Assembly (NCBI RefSeq): GCF_017114825.1 | Contig: NZ_JADEVO010000001.1 | Coordinates: 296,332 to 360,331, forward strand | Length of the DNA stretch: 64,000 nucleotides | Reading direction: 5' to 3' | Origin: Pseudomonas gregormendelii | GTDB taxonomy: Bacteria; Pseudomonadota; Gammaproteobacteria; Pseudomonadales; Pseudomonadaceae | In this document: in pieces, positions 18,949-27,259 of the stretch | How the letters are laid out: the number at the start of each line of letters is the position of its first letter | Position numbering within the stretch: the stretch's first letter is position 1 | Notes under the pieces: model-generated | Databases searched by the model: none | What the model saw: the letters and a program-made list of their open reading frames with translations, nothing else | What the model was told of the DNA's origin: nothing | Program-made: the position numbers and the translations under genes

Positions 18949-19912
18949 GGCGCGTCCGTCCGGCAAACAGTAGATACGCGCTGACCAATGACCAGAGCAC
19001 GGCGCCGACCAGGTACTTGATGGCGGGTGCCGGCCCGGTCATCGATGACCAGTACGCTTCGATAAAGGCGGCAATTACCAGAAACAGCATCACTCCGCAG
19101 ATCAGGCCCACGCTTGTCCTGGCCGCCGTTCGCAAGGCCTCTGCGCGCCTCAGCCGTCCCGGCGCGATCAACGCCCAGCCCAGTTGCAGGCCCGCAGCAC
19201 CCGCCAGCACGATGGCTGTGAGTTCAAAGGCGCCGTGCCCGATCACGAACGACCAGAAGGTTTGCCCGAAGCCGATATGGGTCAGGTGGCCGGCCACCGC
19301 GCCGATCATCAAGCCGTTGAAGACCAGGAAAAACGCGCTGCCAAGGCCAAACAGCAACCCGCTGGCGAAGGTTTGAAAGGCGATGCCGATGTTGTGCATG
19401 ATGTAGTAGCCGAACATCACCCAATCCTCGCTGGCGGCCCGTTCCGGCGTGCGCCCCAGCTGACCGGATTCGGGGTTATACATTTCCTGCATTTGCCTGA
19501 CCTGCTCCGCCGGAACCAGGTTGTAGATCAGCTCCGGAATCCAATACACCAGCAGCGCAAAGCCGATCAGACTGGCGAAGAACAGCAGGCCTGCCGCGAG
19601 GACGAAGTGCCACTGCTCGCGCACCAGTCGCGGAAAGCCGTCCAGTATAAACGCCAAGGCCTTGGCTCCCAGCTGGCCGCGTTGGCGGTACAGTTGCTGA
19701 TGACCACGCAGGGCCAGTTGCTGCAATGAGTCAACCAGGAAGCTGCTGTAGCCACGCTCACGGGCCAGCGCCAGTTGATGGCACAGGCGACGGTAGTCCG
19801 CAGGAAAACTGCTCGCGCCGGAGGTTTTTTTTCCCCGTTCCAGGCCGTCGAGCGTCAGGGAAAATCGATCCCACTCAACCCTGTGGCGGTTCTCGAACAG
19901 ACTCTGCTTCAT
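18935..19912 (-). CDS. SpoIIM-like (stage II sporulation protein M) membrane protein
   Basis: 325 residues. A cytoplasmic N-terminal half (about 1-95) is followed by five or six membrane helices. The SpoIIM hallmarks are a conserved NIGIAFQTFASGLLFGLG segment and then GHGAFELTAIVLAGAAGLQLG. The organism does not sporulate; in Proteobacteria these proteins occur with RDD and MoxR genes. It overlaps the RDD gene upstream by 4 bases. The role of this membrane protein is not established. Confidence 0.85.
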   Translation of the reverse strand: MKQSLFENRHRVEWDRFSLTLDGLERGKKTSGASSFPADYRRLCHQLALARERGYSSFLVDSLQQLALRGHQQLYRQRGQLGAKALAFILDGFPRLVREQWHFVLAAGLLFFASLIGFALLVYWIPELIYNLVPAEQVRQMQEMYNPESGQLGRTPERAASEDWVMFGYYIMHNIGIAFQTFASGLLFGLGSAFFLVFNGLMIGAVAGHLTHIGFGQTFWSFVIGHGAFELTAIVLAGAAGLQLGWALIAPGRLRRAEALRTAARTSVGLICGVMLFLVIAAFIEAYWSSMTGPAPAIKYLVGAVLWSLVSAYLLFAGRTRHAPE

Positions 19913-20634
19913 GCCGGCCCCATCAAGCCGCGGGCAATCCCGCCGAGTTCGGCGACGGCCTTCGGTGCGTGGAGTTGCAAGGGTTGGGCGACGATGGCGG
20001 CCAGCTCGTCGGCCCGTGCTGCAGAAAGGTCACCCTGGCGTTCGGCAAATCCGAGGATGGCCCGCTGCTCGGCCAGGGTAAGGGTCACCACGGGACGACG
20101 GGGTTCGACGTCAGGCAGCGCCGGGCGCTTGAGCGGTTGTTCGCGGTAGATCACCAGCGTGCCGGCGGCGAGGTCGCCCAGGCGTTTGAAGGTAGGGTGT
20201 TGCAGGCAACTGATCGCGCCCAGGGCATAGCCGAAGGGCAGCATGTCAACGAACCGCAGCAGGTTGCGCAACAGCGAGGCGGACCAGCCGACCGGGGTGC
20301 CATCGTCCTGTACCACGCGCAACCCCATCCACTGCTTGCCCGGCGAACGGCCCTGGTTGAGCACTTCAAACAGCACCATGTACCACCAGCTCACGACGAA
20401 CAGCAGGATCGAACCCAGGCCAGCGCCGAGCTTTCCCAGAAAAGACAGCACGATGAACAGCAAGCCGAGGATCAACCCGCGCAAGGCCAGGTCGATGGAG
20501 AAAGCCAGTACACGTACCACCAACCCGGCCGGACGCAGTGGCAGGTCGATGCCCTCTGGCGTCTCGACCTGATGCCGCGTGTCCAGTGGCGGTGACAGCG
20601 TCGCTTTCCTTGGCAGTGCCGGGGTCTCGAGCAT
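19909..20634 (-). CDS. RDD family membrane protein, first gene of the MoxR/DUF58 operon
   Basis: 241 residues. The RDD region (about 35-165) has the characteristic Arg and Asp residues in LAFSIDLALRG, then a hairpin of membrane helices and NQGRSPGKQWMGLRVVQDDGTP. A soluble C-terminal tail of about 70 residues is predicted. The ATG at 20634 has AAGG at good spacing; longer upstream frames are rejected. The promoter must lie in the 180 bases shared with the divergent sbcB gene. RDD proteins are small membrane proteins of mostly unknown function, some linked to ion exchange. Confidence 0.85.
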   Translation of the reverse strand: MLETPALPRKATLSPPLDTRHQVETPEGIDLPLRPAGLVVRVLAFSIDLALRGLILGLLFIVLSFLGKLGAGLGSILLFVVSWWYMVLFEVLNQGRSPGKQWMGLRVVQDDGTPVGWSASLLRNLLRFVDMLPFGYALGAISCLQHPTFKRLGDLAAGTLVIYREQPLKRPALPDVEPRRPVVTLTLAEQRAILGFAERQGDLSAARADELAAIVAQPLQLHAPKAVAELGGIARGLMGPA

Positions 20635-20815
20635 GGGCAACCTTGATGTAGCCTGTTCGGGATTCGATCGACTGGATGCTAACAGCCTCCCGGGGGGAAA
20701 CGACATCACAATGTAATACCCCGTATGCAACTCGCGCTGCCGGAATCACATCAGCACTGGCCGCAGCCTTGCTTGAACGCCTAGACTTTGCCGATCTTCA
20801 GTTCAGGAACAGCCC

Positions 20816-22246
20816 GTGACTTCCATCTTCTGGTACGACTATGAAACCACCGGCATCAATCCGCGCTGCGATCGCCCGCTGCAAGTTGCCGGCATCCGCA
20901 CCGACTTCGCGCTGAATGAAATTGACGAGCCGGTCAACCTGTACTGCCAGCCCAGCGAGGATATCCTGCCGCATCCTGCCGCCTGTGCGATCACCGGCAT
21001 CACGCCCGGGTGCCTGGCCGAGCGAGGTTTGAGCGAAGCCGATTTCATGACCCGGGTGCACGCCCAACTCGCCGCACCGGGAACCTGCGGCGCCGGCTAC
21101 AACACGTTGCGCTTCGACGATGAAATGACCCGTTACAGCCTGTACCGGAATTTCTTCGACCCCTATGCCCGCGAGTGGCAGGGCGGTAACAGCCGCTGGG
21201 ACCTGATCGACGTGGTGCGCGCCGCCTACGCCCTGCGCCCCGATGGCCTGGCGTGGCCGACGGACGAACAGGGAAGGGTGACACTCAAGCTCGAACGCCT
21301 GACGGCAGCCAACGGCATCGACCACGGCAACGCCCACGAAGCGCTGTCGGACGTGCGCGCCACTATCGCCCTGGCGCGGCTGATCCGGCAAAAGCAGCCA
21401 AAACTTTACGACTGGCTCTTTCAGTTGCGCGGCAAGCAGAAGGTGCTGGATCAGATCCGTCTGCTGCAACCCATGGTGCACATCTCCGGGCGCTTCTCGG
21501 CGGCGCGCAACTATGTCGGGGTGGTCTTGCCCCTGGCGTGGCACCCGAAAAACAAGAACGCCCTGATCGTCTGCGACTTGCACCTCGATCCCCAATGCTT
21601 GCTCGATCTGGATGCCGAAGCGCTTCGCGAGCGCCTGTATACCCGCAGCGATGATCTGGCCGAGGGCGAGTTGCCGGTGCCGTTGAAGCTTATTCACATC
21701 AACAAGTGCCCGGTCGTAGCGCCCTTGTCGGTACTGCGTGAGCAGGATCAGCACCGCCTTGGGCTGGACATGACGCTTTATCAGGCGCGTGCGCTGCGGC
21801 TAAGTGACGCACAGCAAGTTTGGAAAGATAAAGTTCAGGCGATCTATGCCCGCGAAGGTTTTCCTTCCAGTGATGACCCGGAACAACAGTTATACGATGG
21901 TTTTATCGGCGATCGGGATCGGCGTTTGTGTGAACAAGTCCGGGCGGCAGATCCCGCCCAACTGGCACAACAGAAGTGGCCGTTCGATGATGAGCGCCTG
22001 CCTGAATTATTGTTTCGATATCGCGCGCGCAACTTCCCTGACACCCTGAGTTTCGAAGAACAGGAACGCTGGCAGATATTCTGTCGGCAGCGTTTGTCTG
22101 CACCTGAGTGGGGCGCGCCCAATACCCTCAACTCTTTTGCAGAGGCCGCAGCTCAACTGATGCTTACTGCCACGCCGGAGCAATGTGCAGTGCTGGATGA
22201 CTGGCAAAAATATGTCCAAGTATTACGGGTTCGTTTGAACCTTTGA
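20816..22246 (+). CDS. sbcB: exodeoxyribonuclease I
   Basis: 476 residues. It begins with the DEDD exonuclease motif FWYDYETTG (catalytic Asp and Glu) and continues with YNTLRFDDEMTRY and, at the third motif, GNAHEALSDVRATIALARL. An SH3-like and a C-terminal helical domain follow, as in E. coli ExoI. It degrades single-stranded DNA 3' to 5' and acts in recombination and mismatch repair. GTG start; AGGAA precedes it. Ended by the terminator at 22285-22313. Confidence 0.95.
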   Translation: MTSIFWYDYETTGINPRCDRPLQVAGIRTDFALNEIDEPVNLYCQPSEDILPHPAACAITGITPGCLAERGLSEADFMTRVHAQLAAPGTCGAGYNTLRFDDEMTRYSLYRNFFDPYAREWQGGNSRWDLIDVVRAAYALRPDGLAWPTDEQGRVTLKLERLTAANGIDHGNAHEALSDVRATIALARLIRQKQPKLYDWLFQLRGKQKVLDQIRLLQPMVHISGRFSAARNYVGVVLPLAWHPKNKNALIVCDLHLDPQCLLDLDAEALRERLYTRSDDLAEGELPVPLKLIHINKCPVVAPLSVLREQDQHRLGLDMTLYQARALRLSDAQQVWKDKVQAIYAREGFPSSDDPEQQLYDGFIGDRDRRLCEQVRAADPAQLAQQKWPFDDERLPELLFRYRARNFPDTLSFEEQERWQIFCRQRLSAPEWGAPNTLNSFAEAAAQLMLTATPEQCAVLDDWQKYVQVLRVRLNL

Positions 22247-22284
22247 AAACGAACATGCCCGGTGTTGAATGCCGGGCATAAAAA

Positions 22285-22313
22285 AACGCCAGCATTTAGC
22301 TGGCGTTTTTTTT
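22285..22313. terminator. bidirectional terminator between sbcB and mvaT
   Basis: AACGCCAGC and GCTGGCGTT arms around ATTTA, with a run of A before and eight T after. It serves both convergent genes. Confidence 0.92.
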
Positions 22314-22345
22314 GGCGCGGATCAGTCTGCGCCACGCTCTGTGGC

Positions 22346-22723
22346 TTAGCCCAGCAGAGTCGCCCAGCCTTCAACCACGTCACCGCCCCACTTGGCTTTC
22401 CACTCTTTCAGAGTCTTGTGGTTGCCACCTTTGGTTTCGATGACTTCACCGTTGTGCGGGTTTTTGTATTGTTTAACTTTGCGAGCACGCTTGGTGCCAG
22501 TAGTTTTTACTGCGCCACCGCGTGGAGCCTTGGTTTTGGATTCCGGGTCCAACAGCGCAATGATGTCGCGCAGGGACTTGGAGTACTCGCCCATCAAGGT
22601 GCGCAGTTTGCCTTCGAATTCCAGCTCGGTTTGCAGTTTGTCGTCTTGGGACAGATTCTTCAAACGGGCTTGCAGCTCTTTGATAGCTTCTTCGGTGGCG
22701 CGATATTCGTTGATCAAGGACAT
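22346..22723 (-). CDS. mvaT: MvaT, H-NS-family xenogeneic silencer
   Basis: 125 residues, the usual MvaT length. The N-terminal coiled-coil oligomerisation half (MSLINEYRATEEAIKELQAR) leads to the C-terminal AT-hook-like DNA-binding half with KRARKVKQYKNPHNGEVIET and KTLKEWKAKWG. MvaT coats AT-rich DNA and silences transferred genes. A DNA-binding target could be its own AT-rich upstream region (22780-22850). The ATG at 22723 is the family start; the frame extends further but without similarity. Confidence 0.96.
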   Translation of the reverse strand: MSLINEYRATEEAIKELQARLKNLSQDDKLQTELEFEGKLRTLMGEYSKSLRDIIALLDPESKTKAPRGGAVKTTGTKRARKVKQYKNPHNGEVIETKGGNHKTLKEWKAKWGGDVVEGWATLLG

Positions 22724-23059
22724 GATGACTACCTTATGATGGACGCTGGATAGCAGGTGACAGTGCGCCAATAATAGTCAGGGTGTTTCATCAAGTAAAC
22801 ATTTAACCGAAGTTTATTTAATTCACTTACGATGAGTAGGCATTAAATTGTGCGGGCAATTAAATACTCTGAACCTGTCTTCGCCCATCTTCACAATTGC
22901 CGCTTGAATATCGCCTGTCAGACCACCATCGCGCGCAGCGGAACGGTTGCCGGAGCTGTTTCCCCGGGCCAGGCGCAACACCCGCCATCATCAGTACTGC
23001 AGTTTTGCTGCGTAATCGCTAGAATGGCGGCCTTTGCGAAGTTCTGGAGTTTCCCCCTC
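22724..23059. other. AT-rich intergenic region between mvaT and purU
   Basis: 336 bases between divergent genes. The part at about 22780-22850 is clearly more AT-rich than the surroundings (runs such as TTTAACCGAAGTTTATTTAA). It is likely to contain the mvaT promoter and possibly MvaT binding sites. No gene or RNA was recognised. Confidence 0.5.
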
Positions 23060-23908
23060 ATGCGCACTTTTCGGCTGGTGATTGCTTGCCCGGACCGCGT
23101 CGGTATCGTTGCTAAAGTCAGTAACTTTCTGGCGTCACATAATGGCTGGATCACTGAAGCGAGCCATCACTCGGACAACCTCAGTGGCTGGTTCTTCATG
23201 CGTCACGAAATCCGTGCCGACTCGCTGCCTTTTGGTATTGAAGCTTTTCGCGAGGCCTTCGCGCCTATTGCCGAAGAGTTCTCGATGAATTGGCGCATTA
23301 CCGATACCGCGCAGAAGAAGCGTGTTGTATTGATGGCCAGCCGTGAATCCCACTGCCTGGCTGACCTGCTGCACCGCTGGCACAGCGATGAGCTCGATTG
23401 CGAAATCTCCTGCGTGATTTCCAACCACGATGACTTGCGCAGCATGGTCGAATGGCATGGTATTCCTTACTACCACGTTCCGGTGAACCCGCAGGACAAG
23501 GAACCGGCATTCAAGGAAGTCTCGCGTCTGGTCAAACAGCACGATGCCGAGGTGGTGGTACTTGCCCGATACATGCAGATCCTGCCGCCGGAGTTGTGCA
23601 GCGAGTACGCGCACAAGGTGATTAACATTCACCACAGCTTCCTGCCTTCGTTCGTTGGCGCCAAGCCGTATCACCAGGCTTCGCTGCGTGGCGTGAAGTT
23701 GATCGGTGCCACTTGTCACTACGTGACCGAAGAGCTGGACGCCGGTCCGATCATCGAACAGGACGTGGTGCGTGTCAGCCATAGCGACAGCATTGAAGAC
23801 ATGGTGCGATTTGGCCGGGATGTCGAGAAGATGGTGTTGGCCCGTGGCCTGCGTTATCACCTCGAAGATCGGGTGTTGGTCCACGGCAACAAGACTGTGG
23901 TGTTCTGA
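23060..23908 (+). CDS. purU: formyltetrahydrofolate deformylase
   Basis: 282 residues. An N-terminal ACT domain (TFRLVIACPDRVGIVAKVSNFL) is followed by a formyltransferase-type hydrolase domain. The catalytic region is VINIHHSFLPSF (Asn-His) and GATCHYVTEELDAGPIIEQD (Asp). It releases formate from 10-formyl-THF, balancing one-carbon units and feeding PurT. The ATG at 23060 has GGAG upstream; a 70-residue in-frame extension upstream lacks similarity and is rejected. Confidence 0.95.
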   Translation: MRTFRLVIACPDRVGIVAKVSNFLASHNGWITEASHHSDNLSGWFFMRHEIRADSLPFGIEAFREAFAPIAEEFSMNWRITDTAQKKRVVLMASRESHCLADLLHRWHSDELDCEISCVISNHDDLRSMVEWHGIPYYHVPVNPQDKEPAFKEVSRLVKQHDAEVVVLARYMQILPPELCSEYAHKVINIHHSFLPSFVGAKPYHQASLRGVKLIGATCHYVTEELDAGPIIEQDVVRVSHSDSIEDMVRFGRDVEKMVLARGLRYHLEDRVLVHGNKTVVF

Positions 23909-23934
23909 TAGCCGCACAACCTTGTTGAATTTCG

Positions 23935-23976
23935 AAGGGCCTGGGCGTTCAATCGCTGCAGGCCCTTTGTTGTTTA
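23935..23976 (+). terminator. intrinsic terminator after purU
   Basis: Stem AAGGGCCTG / CAGGCCCTT with a 15-base loop, followed by a T-rich stretch, 27 bases past the purU stop codon. Confidence 0.8.
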
Positions 23977-23994
23977 TGCAGTGAGGATTTGTTA

Positions 23995-24201
23995 ATGGCT
24001 GATCCAATCGACAAGGCGACTTCCACGCCTCCCGCGACGTTGGGGGAGGGCTGTTTGAGTCGTTACGATCCCGATGACTTGAGTGCCGAGGATGGCACGG
24101 AGTTTCCAGGTGCGCGGGAGTTGTGGGAGACGTTGCATCCAGAGGACGAGGATTTGGGCCCCGTGGAAACTTCGGGGCAAACCACCCCTAAGCCTGCTTG
24201 A
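23995..24201 (+). CDS. small acidic hypothetical protein
   Basis: 68 residues, strongly acidic, with many Asp, Glu and Pro and no hydrophobic segment. I do not recognise a domain. GAGGA lies 9 bases before the ATG. The 3' end overlaps the end of the convergent flippase-like gene by 14 bases. A gene of this size at this position, next to purU, is also found in other pseudomonads as I recall. Being real rests on its ribosome site and acidic codon pattern. Confidence 0.5.
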   Translation: MADPIDKATSTPPATLGEGCLSRYDPDDLSAEDGTEFPGARELWETLHPEDEDLGPVETSGQTTPKPA

Positions 24202-25183
24202 GCCTCATCAATTTCCTCAGCAGCGGTCGCCCCAGCAGCAAAAAGAACACCGGTCCTCCCACCACCAGGTAGAAGTAATAAGTCACGGCCCGCCAGATCA
24301 GGATGGCCGCGGCCGCCGTCGACTTGCCCACCATCGGCGCCAGCAACGCGGCCGAGGTCAGTTCTGTCGCTCCGGCGCCGCCGGGCAACAGGCTGAACTG
24401 CCCGGCGCTGAGAGACAGCATCTGGATCAGGAACGTCCAGGCCCACTGCAGGTCCGCCCCCAGGCCGCGCACGGCCAGGTACAACACGCTGTAACGCAAA
24501 CCCCAATGCAGGCAGGTCAGTGCAAATACCTTGATCAGCGTCTGACGGGGAAGTTTCAGGGTGTCGGTGAATGCGGCGAGAAAGTGCAGGAGTTTGCGTG
24601 CCCAACGCAGGCGCGTTGAGGCTTTGACATTGAGACGCGCCAGCAGGCGGCCGCTCAGGCGGATCAGCAATCGGTGGTAGCGCGCCACCGCGATGCAACT
24701 GACCAGGCCGCCAAACATTGAAATGGCGCTGACCATCAATAGCCATTCCATTCGCTGGCTCAGGTGCTGGAACAGTGCGTAGATCAGGATCCCGCTCAGC
24801 GCGCACAGGAAGAACACCAGGTCACTGAGCTGATCCATCGCAAACACCGCGCTGCCCCTGGCCGGGCGAACGCCCTGGCGCGAGAGCAGGGCCATGATCG
24901 TCAGAGGTCCGCCGCTGCCTCCAGGCGTGGCGCAATAGGCAAACTCGGCGGCCATCACCACCCCAAGACTTTTCAGGCGGCCGACCTTGTGACACTGATC
25001 GCCCAATAACAGTCGCAGGCGCAGGGTGTTCAGGACCCAGCACAACAGAATCATGCCGAACATGATCAGCAGCCAGTGCAGGGGGAAATGCCGCAACCGA
25101 TACCAGGTTTCATTCCCGCCCAGCAGGGACGGGATCAGCACCGCAACCAGCAGCGCGACGAGAAGAAGAATGACGCGGCTCAT
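24188..25183 (-). CDS. lysylphosphatidylglycerol synthase TM region / flippase-like membrane protein
   Basis: 331 residues with about eight membrane helices. Family signs are AAEFAYCATPGGSGGP near the middle of the first half, FAMDQLSDLVFFL, and LSLSAGQFSLLPGGAGATELTS near the end. This is the UPF0104 / MprF-flippase-like fold, often coupled to glycolipid or polysaccharide genes. The ATG at 25183 overlaps the deacetylase stop by 4 bases (ATGA). Last gene of a three-gene operon. It could move a glycosylated lipid across the inner membrane, which is inference. Confidence 0.8.
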   Translation of the reverse strand: MSRVILLLVALLVAVLIPSLLGGNETWYRLRHFPLHWLLIMFGMILLCWVLNTLRLRLLLGDQCHKVGRLKSLGVVMAAEFAYCATPGGSGGPLTIMALLSRQGVRPARGSAVFAMDQLSDLVFFLCALSGILIYALFQHLSQRMEWLLMVSAISMFGGLVSCIAVARYHRLLIRLSGRLLARLNVKASTRLRWARKLLHFLAAFTDTLKLPRQTLIKVFALTCLHWGLRYSVLYLAVRGLGADLQWAWTFLIQMLSLSAGQFSLLPGGAGATELTSAALLAPMVGKSTAAAAILIWRAVTYYFYLVVGGPVFFLLLGRPLLRKLMRLKQA

Positions 25184-25956
25184 GCGCGGCGACCGACAGC
25201 AGCGTCTGGCAGTCGCAACCAGTCGGCCTTGGTCAGCGGCATACGCCCCTGATCCAGCAGACGCTTGACGGTTTGCAGCCAGTAATCCCGGGAGAACCGG
25301 TGGCGCATGTCCACCGGATGCAGGCCGAGGCGAATCACCGGCGCTTGCTGCCAGCGTTGCTCCCGGCGGTCGCTGAGCCACTTCGACAGGCCGCGACGCC
25401 AGGCACTGCGGGCGCTCCACACCAGTCCCGGCGCGTCCACAACGCTGAAGTCCGGCAGGCGGTAAAGGTGCTGTGGATCACTGGTGTAGCTCAGCGGCAA
25501 CTGGCGCAGGGCTTGCCGTGTTCCGGTACTCATCAACCAGGCCGGCGCGACGAACCCTTCCAGGGGCCAGTCGTAGCGACGGAACATCTCGATGCCAGCC
25601 TGCAGGCGGGACAGCGCTTGCTGCTCGGTCAGGTGATAGAACTCACCTTCGTGGGTGTAGATACGGCGCATGAACCAGTCTCGTGGGGTGCTCGGCGGTG
25701 AACCTTCGTCGCAATGAAAATAGCCGTGCAGCGCCAGTTCGTCACCCCGGGCCAGACGATGGGACAGCAGTCGGCGAAAGTCCGGGTGCGCTTGCAGGTC
25801 ATTGTGTTTGTGGAAGTCAGGTACCACCAGCCAGGTCATCGGCACCGCGCCCAGGGCATCGACAGCTTCGACGAAAGGCTGATAGTCGGGCCAGGTCTGC
25901 GGTGCGACATCGTGCAGCACCAGCAGCAGGCAGGGGGGATTCGCGGATTCAACCAT
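25180..25956 (-). CDS. DUF2334-type polysaccharide deacetylase
   Basis: 258 residues. The family 4 carbohydrate esterase fold has the metal/catalytic motif LLVLHDVAPQT (HD) near residue 12-22 and ALHGYFHCD (H-x3-H) at about 75-83. A later LGLHPVDMRH could complete the site. It removes N-acetyl groups from a sugar polymer or glycolipid. The start overlaps the stop of the glycosyltransferase gene by 8 bases, so the two are translationally coupled. No signal peptide, so it acts in the cytoplasm or on the inner leaflet. Confidence 0.8.
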   Translation of the reverse strand: MVESANPPCLLLVLHDVAPQTWPDYQPFVEAVDALGAVPMTWLVVPDFHKHNDLQAHPDFRRLLSHRLARGDELALHGYFHCDEGSPPSTPRDWFMRRIYTHEGEFYHLTEQQALSRLQAGIEMFRRYDWPLEGFVAPAWLMSTGTRQALRQLPLSYTSDPQHLYRLPDFSVVDAPGLVWSARSAWRRGLSKWLSDRREQRWQQAPVIRLGLHPVDMRHRFSRDYWLQTVKRLLDQGRMPLTKADWLRLPDAAVGRRA

Positions 25957-27071
25957 TGGCGATCAGCGGCCATTGCGTGCCCAGCACAGCATGATAATGC
26001 CCCAGCAGGCTGTCGACCACCGTATCCCAGGCGTAATGCTGTTCCACATGACGGCGAGCCTGTTGACCCAGGGCCGTACTGCCCGAACTGAATAGCGCGT
26101 GGACGGCGCTGGCCATTGCCGCCGGACTGTTGGGTGCGCAGAGCAGGCCGCACTGGTCGGTGACGATTTCCTGAAAGGCCCCGGCCGCTACCGCGATTAC
26201 CGGGATACCGCTGGCCATGGCTTCGAGGATCACCAGGCCGAAGGTTTCCTGATCGCCAGCATGCAGCAGTGCATCGGAGCTGGCCATCAGGCGAGCCACG
26301 TGCGGCGCCGGGCAGAACTCATCGATCACCGTGACGTTATCCGGCACGAGTGTTGGCATCGATGAACCCACCAGCAGCAGGTGAAAGCGCGGGCCCAGTC
26401 GCTTCATGCAATCGAGCAGCACGGGCAGGTTTTTTTCCTTGGAACCGCGACCGGCAAAGATCAGCAGGCGGCTGTCTTCGGCAATGCCCAGTTCCGCCCG
26501 CAGCCCCGTGTCGCGAGCGCCAGGGTGGAAGGTTTGCAGGTCGACGCCCAAAGGCTGCACATAGACATTTTTTACCCCCAGGCCAATCAGCTTGTCGGCC
26601 ATGACCTGGCTGGGCGCGAGTACCCGATCGAAGTTGCCATACAGCTTCCTGACATAGGCTTCGACATTGGGTGTTACCCAGTTGCCCATGCGATTGCTGC
26701 ACAGCAGCGGCAAATCCGAGTGATAAAAGCCAATCACCGGAACATCCAGCTGACGTCGCGCGTCCAGGGCTGCCCAGGCCGTGAGGTAAGGGTCGCCGAC
26801 TTCAATCAGATCGGGCTGCAGATCCTGCAGGACATTTCGCCAGGGGGCGAGGCGAACGGGAAAACGATAGCCTTTGCCGAAGGGCAGGGCGGGGGGCGGG
26901 AACAGTGTATACGCCGTCCTGTTCGCCCAGGTGGGCGCCGGGAATCAGCAGGCTGTGGCGAATGCTGGGCTTGATGCCCAGGCGTCGGTGTTTGGCATCC
27001 AGATACGTGCGCACGCCACCGCTGGCAGGGGCGTAGAACATGGTTATGTCAGCGATATGCACGATGAGCAT
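25949..27071 (-). pseudogene. glycosyltransferase family 4 gene with a frameshift
   Basis: The reading frame from 27071 begins MLIVHIADITMFYAPASGGV, a normal GT4 start with the GGVRTYL donor loop. It goes out of frame at the six-base G tract 26891-26896 (C tract on the coding strand). Removing one C makes the frame continue as VPAPALPFGKGYRFPVR and then VGDPYLTAWAAL, GFYHSDLP, PLGVDLQTF and FAGRGSKEKNLPVLL to the stop at 25949. Without it, translation ends within about 90 codons. The intact protein would have about 373 residues. It is the first gene of an operon with a deacetylase and a flippase-like gene. It could be a genuine pseudogene, a switchable allele, or a sequencing error. Confidence 0.8.
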
Positions 27072-27176
27072 CCCTCCGGTCCGTTGTTCTCCCTCGGTTG
27101 ACCTTTTTGAAGGATAGATGTTCGGTTGAGGTTTGCCGGGTGGCTGGGCAGTTGGCGTTGTGTTTGATTTGAGAGC

Positions 27177-27246
27177 GCCATCGCGAGCAGGCTCACTCCC
27201 ACAAGTCTGGACGTTAACCTGTGGGAGCGAGCCTGCCCGCGATGGC
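27177..27246. repeat. inverted pair of REP elements
   Basis: Two REP copies in opposite orientation, 27177-27203 and 27220-27246, separated by 16 bases. Each carries the core GCGAGC(A/C)xGCTC and the arm TGTGGGAG. The pair sits between the convergent end of the chemoreceptor gene and the glycosyltransferase start and would form a long hairpin. Confidence 0.8.
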
Positions 27247-27259
27247 GTCGGTTCTGATG

